DNA of 64,000 bases from Desulfuromonadaceae bacterium (GTDB lineage: Bacteria > Desulfobacterota > Desulfuromonadia > Geobacterales > Pseudopelobacteraceae): assembly GCA_028683855.1 (NCBI GenBank), contig JAQUHA010000014.1:1-64000 (forward strand), in the 5' to 3' direction. The translations under genes and the position numbers were made by a program. The notes below the pieces were generated by a model that had not been told where the DNA came from, made no database searches, and saw only the letters and a program-made list of their open reading frames with translations. Below, piece after piece: positions 25,071-33,390 of this stretch (positions are counted from its first letter, which is position 1; the number at the start of each line of letters is the position of its first letter).

Positions 25071-26765
25071 ATGGTACAGCTCAATATTCTTATTATCGTT
25101 ATCTCAATAATTACCTGTTGCACCTCAGTTTGGGGTAAAACATTGGTTGTTGAGGGTAAGCTTGACGGAACAGTTACCGTTAAAAAAGATGTTACTTTCT
25201 CTGCCGATGAACCTATTCGTCAGTTTACTTACCAATTTTCACTCCCTTCCAGTTACGATAATGCCGGAAATATTCAAAGTCTTGATGATTTTCAGGCTTC
25301 TGCAATACCTCAGCCTGATGAATCAAAAGAGACGACGGACGAATATGGAAATCGCTCTCGCAAAATGATTTGGAAACAACTTGAGGGAGATGCAAGGATT
25401 TCCATTAAATATACAACATCCATTACGGCAAATATTTCCCCCAAAACCAGTAATTCTGCTTATCCGTTAAGTGCTGTTCCAGTAGGGGAACAGAAGTTTT
25501 TAAAAAAGAGTAAACTTGTTCAGAGTGATGACAGAAAAATTATTGAACTGGCTGAATCACTTACCTCTGGTGCAGTTACAGAGCATCAGGCGATAATTGC
25601 AATTCTGACCTACGTTGCAGATGCTATTAAGTATAAATATAATCCGCAACAGTATGATGCTCTATACGGACTTACAACTGGTACAGGGAATTGTCAGAAT
25701 TTTTCTCATCTGGCGGTAGCGCTTTTGCGAGCATCCGGAATACCGGCAAGAATATCAATAGGTCAGGCTCTTAAAGATAAATGGAAAATCCCATTGGAAA
25801 AGAAAGGTTCGTCACTTGTTCAGGGAATAGGTGAAGGGTTGCACGCCTGGATTGAGGTGTGGTACCCGGATTTGGGGTGGTTACCATGTGACCCTCAACA
25901 GTCACGACTTTTTACTTCTACCCGTCATATCAAGTTCGGGCATGGTTTGGATGCTTCTGATGTTCTTGAATATTGGAGTGCAGTACCTACTCTGCCACGT
26001 ATGAATGAGAGTTTAGAGGCGACCTACTCTACGGATAAAGTAAATCTTACTTTGCGGGATACCTTTGATCAGCCCGCCAGCTATCTGCTTGCCGGTTTAG
26101 TGACGTCTAAAGTTGTTGTGCCAGATAAAATAAAAGATAAACAGGCTGAGCCAAAGCTGACAACTCCAGCTAAAAAAGATAAGCCTTTGCCGCTTATAAT
26201 TAAGCCTCCTCCTGTAAAGCATCAGTTTGGGATGTCGGTCGAAATAGGTAATATCGAATTTCCTTCGTTGGTTGAGACTTTCAAGGTTGACGGTAATATC
26301 GGACAGCGAAGCTTTGATCGTGAAACTGCCGAATACGCAACATCAAAATATCTTTTCGCACAGGCTTTCACTCTTGAAGAGCCTATTATGGTTAAAGATA
26401 TTGCACTGGCTATGCGCAAGTTTGGCGGTGATGGTACGGTATACATTGATGTTGTAAAGGATGAAGAGGGGAAACCTAGTCTTGACGGGTTGCGCTCTAT
26501 GCCGGTACCTCTGGAAAAGATAACACGCAGGCCCGGTTACTATTGGGTGGATTTCTCTTTGCCAGAGAAAACAATTATGCCTCCAGGTAAGTATTGGCTT
26601 GTATTGCGTCACTCCGGCGAGGCGATCATGAACTGGTTTTACACACCGGGTAAACGTGTTGGCGGACCTGATGACAGCAGGTCTACAGCTAAAGGGTGGC
26701 AGTGGGAGGATATACTCTCAGGAGAGTTTGTTTACAGGGTGCGGGGAGTCGTGAGTAAGCTTTAG
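25071..26765 (+). CDS. Secreted transglutaminase-like (protease-fold) protein
   Basis: A 564-residue protein with a signal peptide and a transglutaminase core (about residues 170-285). The Cys-His-Asp triad is visible: TGTGNCQNFSHLAVALLRASG, GLHAWIEVWYPDLGW and LPCDPQQ. A Pro/Lys-rich linker (about 350-385) precedes a C-terminal beta-rich domain with PGYYWVDFSLP and GKYWLVLRHSG. Such domains either crosslink Gln and Lys side chains or cleave peptides. The fibre repeat protein is rich in Gln but has almost no Lys in its repeats, so direct fibre crosslinking is possible but unproven. The gene is followed by a terminator and ends the locus. Confidence 0.88.
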   Translation: MVQLNILIIVISIITCCTSVWGKTLVVEGKLDGTVTVKKDVTFSADEPIRQFTYQFSLPSSYDNAGNIQSLDDFQASAIPQPDESKETTDEYGNRSRKMIWKQLEGDARISIKYTTSITANISPKTSNSAYPLSAVPVGEQKFLKKSKLVQSDDRKIIELAESLTSGAVTEHQAIIAILTYVADAIKYKYNPQQYDALYGLTTGTGNCQNFSHLAVALLRASGIPARISIGQALKDKWKIPLEKKGSSLVQGIGEGLHAWIEVWYPDLGWLPCDPQQSRLFTSTRHIKFGHGLDASDVLEYWSAVPTLPRMNESLEATYSTDKVNLTLRDTFDQPASYLLAGLVTSKVVVPDKIKDKQAEPKLTTPAKKDKPLPLIIKPPPVKHQFGMSVEIGNIEFPSLVETFKVDGNIGQRSFDRETAEYATSKYLFAQAFTLEEPIMVKDIALAMRKFGGDGTVYIDVVKDEEGKPSLDGLRSMPVPLEKITRRPGYYWVDFSLPEKTIMPPGKYWLVLRHSGEAIMNWFYTPGKRVGGPDDSRSTAKGWQWEDILSGEFVYRVRGVVSKL

Positions 26766-26770
26766 ACATT

Positions 26771-26804
26771 AAAAGAGGTGTCTGAAGTCAGACACCTCTT
26801 TTTT
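26771..26804 (+). terminator. Intrinsic terminator after the transglutaminase gene
   Basis: AAAAGAGGTGTCTGA (26771-26785) pairs with 26788-26802 and is followed by further Ts. The symmetric A and T runs also let it end transcripts from the opposite strand, after tRNA-Asp. Confidence 0.9.
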
Positions 26805-26807
26805 AAA

Positions 26808-26884
26808 TGGCGGGGTTGACGGGGCTCGAACCCGCGACTTCCAGCGTGACAGGCTGGCACTCTAACCAGCTGAGCTACAACCCC
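26808..26884 (-). tRNA. tRNA-Asp (anticodon GTC)
   Basis: The reverse strand folds as a 77-nt tRNA: acceptor stem GGGGTTG/CAACCCC, D-loop AGCTCAGCTGGTTAGAGT, anticodon stem CCAGC-CTGTCAC-GCTGG giving GTC at positions 34-36, T-arm GCGGGTTCGAGCCCCGT, and an encoded 3' CCA (26808-26810 read in reverse). It lies between the transglutaminase terminator and nrdJ. Confidence 0.97.
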
Positions 26885-26968
26885 AATATCGACAGTTCAG
26901 TTAATCCGAAGATATATCTCATATAACGATAGCTTTTGTCAATATACTTGTACATTTTTTTGAAGAAA

Positions 26969-29209
26969 TTAAGCACATTCTGAATAACCACATACATGAC
27001 ATACAGAACAACCACCTTCGTGTTCAACTATCCCGCCACACTCAGGGCACGCACCGCGTTCCTGAGTTGCAATTTCAGCTTCAATCTCATAGCCATGATC
27101 CAGCATATGATTCTGTATTGCTTTCGCAACGGCATCAGCACATGATGTTACCCGATTATCGCCAAAACCGGATGGGCAGTGGCATGAAATACCGAGCAAC
27201 TGTTTTATGACCTGTCGAGCCTGAATGCCGCTACGCCATGCCAGTGATACCATACGCCCGATTGCCTCGCTTTGTGAAGCAGCGCACCCACCGGCTTTCC
27301 CCATTGTTGTGAAAAGTTCAAATAAGCCATTTTTATCTTCGTTAATTGTTATATAAAGTGGGCCGCAGCCGGTTTGCATCTGGTGAGTACAACCTTTTAA
27401 CGCTTTTGGCCGCTCACGCTTTACAGCTTTTTTATCCTCTGTCGCAGGTGTGACTGCCACAGCTGCAGTCTGTTCTTCTTTTTTGCCGGTAGACAGCACC
27501 TGCTCATCTCTTGAGCCGTCACGGTAAATTGTAACACCCTTACAGCCGGTTTCGTATGCCAGCATATAAACCTTTTCAACGTCTTCAATTGTTGCAGAGT
27601 GTGAGAAGTTGACTGTTTTAGAAACTGCATTGTCTGTATAGAGCTGAAAGGCTGACTGCATCTGTATGTGATACTCAGGGGCAATTTCGTGTGATGTGAC
27701 AAAGACCGACCTTACATCAGCCGGTATTTCAGTAATATCCTGTACGGTTCCATGTTCAGCAATTTTCTTCATAAGTTCAGCGGAGTAGAAACCGCGTTCT
27801 TTTGCTATCTTCTCAAAAATCGGATTAACCTCAACCAGAACATTCTTATCCATTACTGTACGTATGTACGACACAGCAAAGAGAGGTTCAACACCGGAAG
27901 ATGCGTTTGCTATAATTGAGATTGTTCCTGTTGGAGCTATTGTAGTTACTGTTGCATTCCTTTGTGGTGCTGAACCCTTTTTATCAAAGATAGAACCGGT
28001 GAAATTGGCAAATGAACCCCGTTTTCTACCCAGTTCCTGAGATGCAAGATGCCCTTCATCATTTATGAATTTCATGACTTTTTTGCCAAGTTTTACCGCT
28101 TCGTCGGAACCGTAAGAAATTCCCATAAGAATAAGCATATCTGCCCATCCCATTACCCCTAGTCCTATTTTGCGATTCGCGTGAGTCATGTCATGAATCT
28201 GCTGTAGTGGATAGTTGTTTGCTTCAATTACATTATCAAGAAAGTGTACGGCGTTATGAACGGTCTCTTTCAATCTTTTCCAGTCAACAGTACCTTCTTT
28301 GACAAAATTGCCTAAATTGATAGAACCTAGATTGCATGACTCATACGGAAGGAGTGGTTGTTCGCCACATGGATTTGTTGATTCAATTTCGCCTATTAGC
28401 GGAGTTGGATTGTCCCTGTTCAAGCGGTCTAAAAACACTATTCCAGGTTCACCGTTTTCCCAGGCCTGTTTGACAATCCTTTGAAATACCTTGCGCGCAT
28501 TCAGCGTGCCAAGAACCTTTTTGTCGCGTGGATTTATAAGGCTGTACTCTTCATCACGTTCAACTGCCTGCATGAACTTTTCTGTCAATCCAACTGAAAT
28601 ATTGAAATTATTCAGCTGTTTTTGATCAGCTTTACACATTATAAAATCCATAATATTAGGATGATCGACGCGCAGAATTGCCATGTTTGCGCCACGTCTT
28701 GTGCCACCCTGTTTAATTGTTTCAGTTGCAACGTCAAAAACCCGCATAAACGAAAGTGGACCGCTCGAAATGCCTGTCGTTGTACTGACAACATCATTTG
28801 CCGGTCTCAGACGTGAAAATGAGAATCCTGTGCCTCCTCCAGATTTATGAATAAGAGCGGTAAATTTAACTGCATCAAAAATCTCTTCCATAGAATCACC
28901 AACAGGGAGAACAAAACAGGCTGAAAGCTGTCCAAGCGGCCGGCCGGCGTTCATAAGTGTTGGTGAATTCGGGAGAAACTCAAATTTTGTCATCATGTTG
29001 TAAAAAGTGTCTGCTACACTCTCTACGTCGGCTTTTTTTTCAAATTTTTTATCAACGGCTGCAATGGTGTCTGCAACTCTCCGAAACATATCGGCAGGTG
29101 TTTCAAGTGTTTTACCCGCTTCATCCCGTCGGAGATAGCGTTTTTCGAGAACAGTCCTTGCATTTTTAGTAAGGCCGGGAATGTCATCTGTCAGTAGATT
29201 TTTTTTCAT
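26969..29209 (-). CDS. nrdJ: Adenosylcobalamin-dependent (class II) ribonucleotide reductase
   Basis: This 746-residue class II ribonucleotide reductase makes deoxyribonucleotides with a B12-derived thiyl radical, needing neither oxygen nor a second subunit. Visible motifs include LMNAGRPLGQLSACFVLPV, STNPCGEQPLLPYESCNLGS with catalytic cysteine region, TIAPTGTISIIANASSGVEP, and a C-terminal Cys-rich tail CPECGG-x-CSVCHVCGY that recycles the active-site disulfide or binds zinc. Length is normal. Two NrdR-type boxes lie on its promoter. AAGGAG precedes the ATG at 29209. Oxygen independence suits a mainly anaerobic lifestyle. Confidence 0.95.
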   Translation of the reverse strand: MKKNLLTDDIPGLTKNARTVLEKRYLRRDEAGKTLETPADMFRRVADTIAAVDKKFEKKADVESVADTFYNMMTKFEFLPNSPTLMNAGRPLGQLSACFVLPVGDSMEEIFDAVKFTALIHKSGGGTGFSFSRLRPANDVVSTTTGISSGPLSFMRVFDVATETIKQGGTRRGANMAILRVDHPNIMDFIMCKADQKQLNNFNISVGLTEKFMQAVERDEEYSLINPRDKKVLGTLNARKVFQRIVKQAWENGEPGIVFLDRLNRDNPTPLIGEIESTNPCGEQPLLPYESCNLGSINLGNFVKEGTVDWKRLKETVHNAVHFLDNVIEANNYPLQQIHDMTHANRKIGLGVMGWADMLILMGISYGSDEAVKLGKKVMKFINDEGHLASQELGRKRGSFANFTGSIFDKKGSAPQRNATVTTIAPTGTISIIANASSGVEPLFAVSYIRTVMDKNVLVEVNPIFEKIAKERGFYSAELMKKIAEHGTVQDITEIPADVRSVFVTSHEIAPEYHIQMQSAFQLYTDNAVSKTVNFSHSATIEDVEKVYMLAYETGCKGVTIYRDGSRDEQVLSTGKKEEQTAAVAVTPATEDKKAVKRERPKALKGCTHQMQTGCGPLYITINEDKNGLFELFTTMGKAGGCAASQSEAIGRMVSLAWRSGIQARQVIKQLLGISCHCPSGFGDNRVTSCADAVAKAIQNHMLDHGYEIEAEIATQERGACPECGGIVEHEGGCSVCHVCGYSECA

Positions 29210-29280
29210 AACTCAACTCCTTGTATGTTTATAGCCAAACAATAGATAATACGGAAATCTTGAAGATATAAAATCATAAA

Positions 29281-29296
29281 CCACAATATTTTGTGG
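29281..29296. promoter_or_regulatory. NrdR-type box 1 (nrdJ operator)
   Basis: CCACAATATTTTGTGG is a near-perfect palindrome very close to the known NrdR consensus (ACACWATATATWGTGT). It starts 32 bp, about three helical turns, from the second box at 29313, the usual spacing of NrdR tandem sites. It lies just after the predicted transcription start on the minus strand. Confidence 0.8.
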
Positions 29297-29306
29297 AAGG
29301 GTGTGA

Positions 29307-29335
29307 AATAAACCACAACATGTATGTGCTGTCAA
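29307..29335 (-). promoter_or_regulatory. Predicted nrdJ promoter
   Basis: On the minus strand TTGACA (29335-29330) and TTTATT (29312-29307) are spaced by exactly 17 bp. NrdR-type box 2 fills the spacer, so a bound repressor would block RNA polymerase. Confidence 0.65.
29313..29328. promoter_or_regulatory. NrdR-type box 2 (nrdJ operator)
   Basis: CCACAACATGTATGTG is an imperfect version of the first box and lies between the predicted -35 and -10 of nrdJ. NrdR is the ATP/dATP-sensing repressor of ribonucleotide reductase genes; its own gene is not in this window. Confidence 0.75.
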
Positions 29336-29491
29336 CAAATTTATTTTTCGAAATATAACGTCTTGAAACAACTTGGAAAGCTCTTGAATTCAAAATATCG
29401 GCTTAGAATATTTATCATAATAAATAACATTGAATTTACAGCTTTGAGTAATCATGCTAGTTATGCAGACGGTTATTTTTTGGAGCTTTAA

Positions 29492-30568
29492 GTGAAAACC
29501 CTTATTTCATTAATTGTTTTTTTGTTTCTAGGATCAGTTGCGTCTGCAGCTGAAAATTCCGGCACTGTATACGACAGCGCAATTTTGAAGGAAGATGTGA
29601 CTTGGCGCGGCACAGTTCTAGTTCGTGGGTCGGTTGTTGTTGCTCCACACTCAACTTTGCGAATCGAACCCGGTACTGTAATAAGGTTTGCGGCTGCAAC
29701 GGAATCACGTCTTTCAAACCTTGTGATTCAAGGTAGACTCCATGCTGCCGGGACCGTTGAGCGGCCTGTAGTTTTTACTTCTGAGTTTTCAAAAATGTCA
29801 CGTGCCGCTTGGGGTGGTTTGGTTTTTATTTCGACGGCAAAACGTAATGTGATTGAACAGTCCCGTATAGAAAATGTTGATGTAGGCATAGATGTACGTT
29901 TCTCAACGATAACCTTGAAAGGTGTATCAATACTGCACGCAGAGACCGCTTTTTCATCACAGGATGGAGTCGTTCAGGCTGAGGACTTCAGAATATCCGG
30001 TTCAGAAACTGGCGCACTAATTTTTGACAGCGAATTTGAGGGTAAGAATATATCAGTTGATTCATGCAAGGATGGTCTAATTTTTAACAGATCAGCCTTT
30101 GTTCTTGTATCTCCCAAACTTTTGAACAATAAGCGTTTTGGCATTAATTCAACTGAATCACGGGTTAAAATAACCGATGGTGAATTCGCTGCTAATGCTG
30201 TTGGGGCTCAGTTAAAAGGGGGTGAGGGGCAAATATTCATGTCAGCTTTTCTTCAAAACAGAGATACAGCTCTTCATCTGAATGACGCACGTATTAGAAT
30301 AGAGAGATGTCTCTTTTCAGAGAATAAAAAAGATGCTCTTCGTGTTGAAGACGGCAGATCCCTTCTTTTCAATAATGCATTTTCTGCAAATACTGGTTTT
30401 AATCTTTACAATGCAGGGAATGAAGTCGTATCAGCCCGTCAGAATTGGTGGGGCGGGGGCGATAGAGATTTTATTTATGGAAAGATTTATGATGCCGCTA
30501 AAAATAAAAACAGCGGTGTTGTTCAGATTTACCCCTGGTTGAACGAAAAACCGCAACTCCTGCCATAG
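29492..30568 (+). CDS. Secreted right-handed parallel beta-helix protein
   Basis: A 358-residue protein starting at GTG 29492 after a TGGAG ribosome-binding site, with signal peptide ending VASAA. The sequence shows repeated short strand-turn units of a parallel beta-helix (LRIEPGTVIRFAA; FEGKNISVDSCKDGLIFNRSAF; IRIERCLFSENKKDALRVEDG; LFNNAFSANTGFNLYNAG). No polysaccharide-lyase active site can be picked out, so it may bind or shape surface polymers rather than cleave them. The next gene starts 13 bp later. Confidence 0.82.
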   Translation: MKTLISLIVFLFLGSVASAAENSGTVYDSAILKEDVTWRGTVLVRGSVVVAPHSTLRIEPGTVIRFAAATESRLSNLVIQGRLHAAGTVERPVVFTSEFSKMSRAAWGGLVFISTAKRNVIEQSRIENVDVGIDVRFSTITLKGVSILHAETAFSSQDGVVQAEDFRISGSETGALIFDSEFEGKNISVDSCKDGLIFNRSAFVLVSPKLLNNKRFGINSTESRVKITDGEFAANAVGAQLKGGEGQIFMSAFLQNRDTALHLNDARIRIERCLFSENKKDALRVEDGRSLLFNNAFSANTGFNLYNAGNEVVSARQNWWGGGDRDFIYGKIYDAAKNKNSGVVQIYPWLNEKPQLLP

Positions 30569-30581
30569 TACGGAGATTTTA

Positions 30582-31733
30582 ATGTATTTCGACAATGCTG
30601 CCACATCATATCCGAAACCTGATACTGTCTATGAAGCAGTTTTAGATGCAATGCGTAACGTAGGCGCGTCACCTGGGAGAGGCGGTTATCGCCAGTCTCT
30701 TGAGGCGGGGCGTATCGTATTTAACGCTCGCGAGTCAGCTGCAGAAATGTTTTCGATTTCAGACTCCTCACGGATTATTTTTACTCATAATGCCACTGCC
30801 TCACTCAATCTTGCATTAAAGGGTAGTTTAAAGCAGGGGGATCATGTGATTACTACTTCCATGGAGCATAATTCTCTGATGCGACCGCTTTATGCTCTGG
30901 AATCAAAGGGAGTTGAATTGACAATTGTAACTGCCCGGGGTGATGGAGTTGTTTCTGTCAGTGATCTCAGAGATGCTGTTAAGGAAAATACAAGATTAAT
31001 AGCAGTTGCCCATGTTTCAAACGTATGCGGAGTAATTCAACCGATTCAGCAGATATCCGATTTATGTAGAGAGGTTGGGGCTTTCTTTCTGCTTGATGCC
31101 GCTCAGTCGGCAGGCTACCTTCCTATTAATGTAGAAAAACTGCCTGTAGATTTATTGGCAGTACCAGGTCATAAGGGTCTGCTTGGTCCTTCAGGAACAG
31201 GTCTTTTATATGTAGGAAACAGTATTGAACTGCAACCTATTATTCAGGGAGGAACCGGTGGCTATTCAACTGCAACTGAACAACCATTAATAGTTCCTGA
31301 CGGATTTGAGGCAGGGACACATAATCTCTCCGGGATTGCGGGGTTGCAGGCTGGGATACAATTTATTCTTCAGACAGGAATAGAAAATATACATGATCAT
31401 GATCAATCCTTACTTTATCAAGCGGAACAGGCACTTAGAAAAATTAAGGGTTTGACTGTATACGGTCCCGAAGATCCTTCCTGTCGTTGTTCTGTATTAT
31501 CTTTTACTGTTTCAGGCGTAGACTCTGCTTTATTAGCCGCCGAACTTGATCATGGTTTTGATGTTGCGGTCAGGGCTGGTCTTCATTGCGCTCCTCTGGC
31601 TCATAAGACATTAGGAACCCTTCCAGGCGGTACACTTAGAATGAGTCCCGGTTGGTTCAATACAAGGGAAGAGATTGCATTCTTTGTTGATGCAGTTGTA
31701 CAATGCACGCATAAATTACGAAAATCAGAGTGA
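30582..31733 (+). CDS. Cysteine desulfurase-like PLP-dependent aminotransferase (class V)
   Basis: This 383-residue class V aminotransferase starts MYFDNAATSYPKPD. The PLP-binding features are HNATASLNLALKG (phosphate), TSMEHNS (His stacking), DAAQSAG (Asp) and PGHKGLLGPSGTG (Schiff-base Lys). A C-terminal LHCAPLAHKTLGT supplies the Cys expected of desulfurases. It probably takes sulfur from cysteine (or selenocysteine) to an acceptor, making alanine. It belongs to a subfamily distinct from IscS/NifS; no scaffold gene is adjacent. GGAG lies before the ATG. Confidence 0.88.
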   Translation: MYFDNAATSYPKPDTVYEAVLDAMRNVGASPGRGGYRQSLEAGRIVFNARESAAEMFSISDSSRIIFTHNATASLNLALKGSLKQGDHVITTSMEHNSLMRPLYALESKGVELTIVTARGDGVVSVSDLRDAVKENTRLIAVAHVSNVCGVIQPIQQISDLCREVGAFFLLDAAQSAGYLPINVEKLPVDLLAVPGHKGLLGPSGTGLLYVGNSIELQPIIQGGTGGYSTATEQPLIVPDGFEAGTHNLSGIAGLQAGIQFILQTGIENIHDHDQSLLYQAEQALRKIKGLTVYGPEDPSCRCSVLSFTVSGVDSALLAAELDHGFDVAVRAGLHCAPLAHKTLGTLPGGTLRMSPGWFNTREEIAFFVDAVVQCTHKLRKSE

Positions 31734-31759
31734 AAAATATCATCAAGAGGAGTTCTGAC

Positions 31760-32023
31760 ATGAAAACATTGTCAGCTTTGTTATTGTCCATTTTAGTTCT
31801 TGTATCCTGTTCCCTTGCTCCTGAAAAACCGTTTACCAAGGAACAGCTCTATAAAACCGGCATTTATACCTATTTTGCCGTAAATGATTCGCCTGAGAGT
31901 GTGCTTTCGGCAATAAATAAAGATGGTGAAGTTATTCTAAGCGCTAAGTATCGTAACCGCGATGTATGGATTAAGTTACTTGGTAAACTAGAGGGTATTA
32001 CAGTTCAAATTATAGAAAAATAA
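31760..32023 (+). CDS. Small lipoprotein, unknown function
   Basis: ATG 31760 follows AAGAGG and begins a lipoprotein signal with lipobox LVSC (Cys17). The 87-residue product has a short mature domain (YTYFAVNDSPESVLSAINKDGEV, RNRDVWIKLLGKLEGITVQII) of likely alpha/beta type. I do not recognise the family. It lies between the desulfurase-like and PhoH genes. Confidence 0.7.
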   Translation: MKTLSALLLSILVLVSCSLAPEKPFTKEQLYKTGIYTYFAVNDSPESVLSAINKDGEVILSAKYRNRDVWIKLLGKLEGITVQIIEK

Positions 32024-32073
32024 GTCTGTTTTGGTGAATATTAAAGTTAAGGTCTGTTCAACTAGAGGAGATT

Positions 32074-33390
32074 ATGAAAAATTTTATTTTAGACACCAAC
32101 GTACTGCTTCACGACCCTCAGTCATTATTCAAGTTTGAGGACAACAACATTATTATCCCGATTACTGTAATTGAAGAGGTCGATCGTTTTAAAAAAGATA
32201 TGAACGAGACAGGACGTAATGCGAGGATGGTCTCAAGAATTCTGGACTCCATGCGTGAGAAAGGGTCACTTGCCGGTGGCGTAACAATGCCTGGCGGAGG
32301 AACTCTGCGAATAGAGATGTTTGCGGAAAAATATTTTAAGAATCTTCCGCTTGATCTAAGGGTTGATAATGGTGACAATCGTATTATTGCGGTTGCCCAG
32401 GAAGTTAGAGACCGCTTTGCTGATGCGATCACTATTTTTGTAACCAAAGATTCCAACCTTCGTATAAAGGCTGATGCTATAGGTCTTATGGCTGAAGATT
32501 ACGAATCCGATAAGGTTGATATTCAGGATCTTTATTCAGGCACAAGAACAGTTGATGTGTCATCAGAGGCGGTAGACCGTTTTTATGGTCAGGGCTGGAT
32601 AGAAGCTCCACCCGACTTGGAGTGCAACGAGTTTATAACGATTGTGGACAGCGCAAACCCCAATCATTCAGCTATCTGTCGTAATGACCCTGACAACAGC
32701 CGGATTATTCCGGTAAAAAAAGTTCCTAAAGAGGGAATTTGGAGTCTTTTCCCTCGTAACAGGGAACAATCTTTTGCTTTAGATGTTCTGATGGATGACA
32801 CTATTAAGCTGGTAACACTTGTTGGTAAGGCAGGTACAGGCAAAACGCTGCTTGCTATTGCCGCTGGACTTCATAAAACTGCCGAAGAGAATGCTTATAA
32901 TCGATTGCTGGTTTCCCGTCCTGTTTTCCCAATGGGTAAAGATCTGGGTTTTCTACCCGGCGATATTGAAGAAAAATTGACGCCATGGATGCAACCTATC
33001 TTTGACAATGTAGAGCTGCTTATTTCAGGGCATGAGTCTGAAAAGCGTCACAGCAAAGGCTACAAAGAGTTAATGGCGATGGGGCTGTTGGATATAGAAC
33101 CATTAACCTACATCCGTGGTCGTTCCATACCGAATCAGTATCTTATCGTTGACGAAGCACAAAATCTGACTCCACATGAAATAAAAACTATTGTAACAAG
33201 GGCTGGTGAGGGGACGAAAATTGTTCTGACCGGTGACCCATACCAGATAGATAATCCTTATGTTGACTCGTCGAGTAATGGTCTTACCTATCTTGTGGAA
33301 AAATTCAAGGGGCAGCGGATTGCCGCTCACGTAACTCTTAACAAAGGCGAACGCTCCGAACTTGCAGAGCTGGCCGCCAATCTTTTGTAA
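32074..33390 (+). CDS. PhoH-family protein with N-terminal PIN domain
   Basis: A 438-residue fusion of a PIN ribonuclease-like domain (about 1-140; LDTNVLLHDP, PITVIEEVDRFKKD, DNRIIAVA, VTKDSNLRIKA) and a PhoH ATPase domain (about 230-438; TLVGKAGTGKTLLAIAAGL Walker A, YLIVDEAQNLTPHEIKTIVTRAG Walker B, LTGDPYQID). This PhoH2-type layout is linked to RNA unwinding and cleavage. Its stop codon directly abuts the tsaD ATG, so the two are probably translated together in an RNA-centred operon. Confidence 0.92.
   Translation: MKNFILDTNVLLHDPQSLFKFEDNNIIIPITVIEEVDRFKKDMNETGRNARMVSRILDSMREKGSLAGGVTMPGGGTLRIEMFAEKYFKNLPLDLRVDNGDNRIIAVAQEVRDRFADAITIFVTKDSNLRIKADAIGLMAEDYESDKVDIQDLYSGTRTVDVSSEAVDRFYGQGWIEAPPDLECNEFITIVDSANPNHSAICRNDPDNSRIIPVKKVPKEGIWSLFPRNREQSFALDVLMDDTIKLVTLVGKAGTGKTLLAIAAGLHKTAEENAYNRLLVSRPVFPMGKDLGFLPGDIEEKLTPWMQPIFDNVELLISGHESEKRHSKGYKELMAMGLLDIEPLTYIRGRSIPNQYLIVDEAQNLTPHEIKTIVTRAGEGTKIVLTGDPYQIDNPYVDSSSNGLTYLVEKFKGQRIAAHVTLNKGERSELAELAANLL

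Noticed and set aside
26808-26884. tRNA as an integration site for a genomic island
   Set aside because: No integrase gene and no direct repeat of the tRNA 3' end was seen nearby; both flanks hold ordinary genes.
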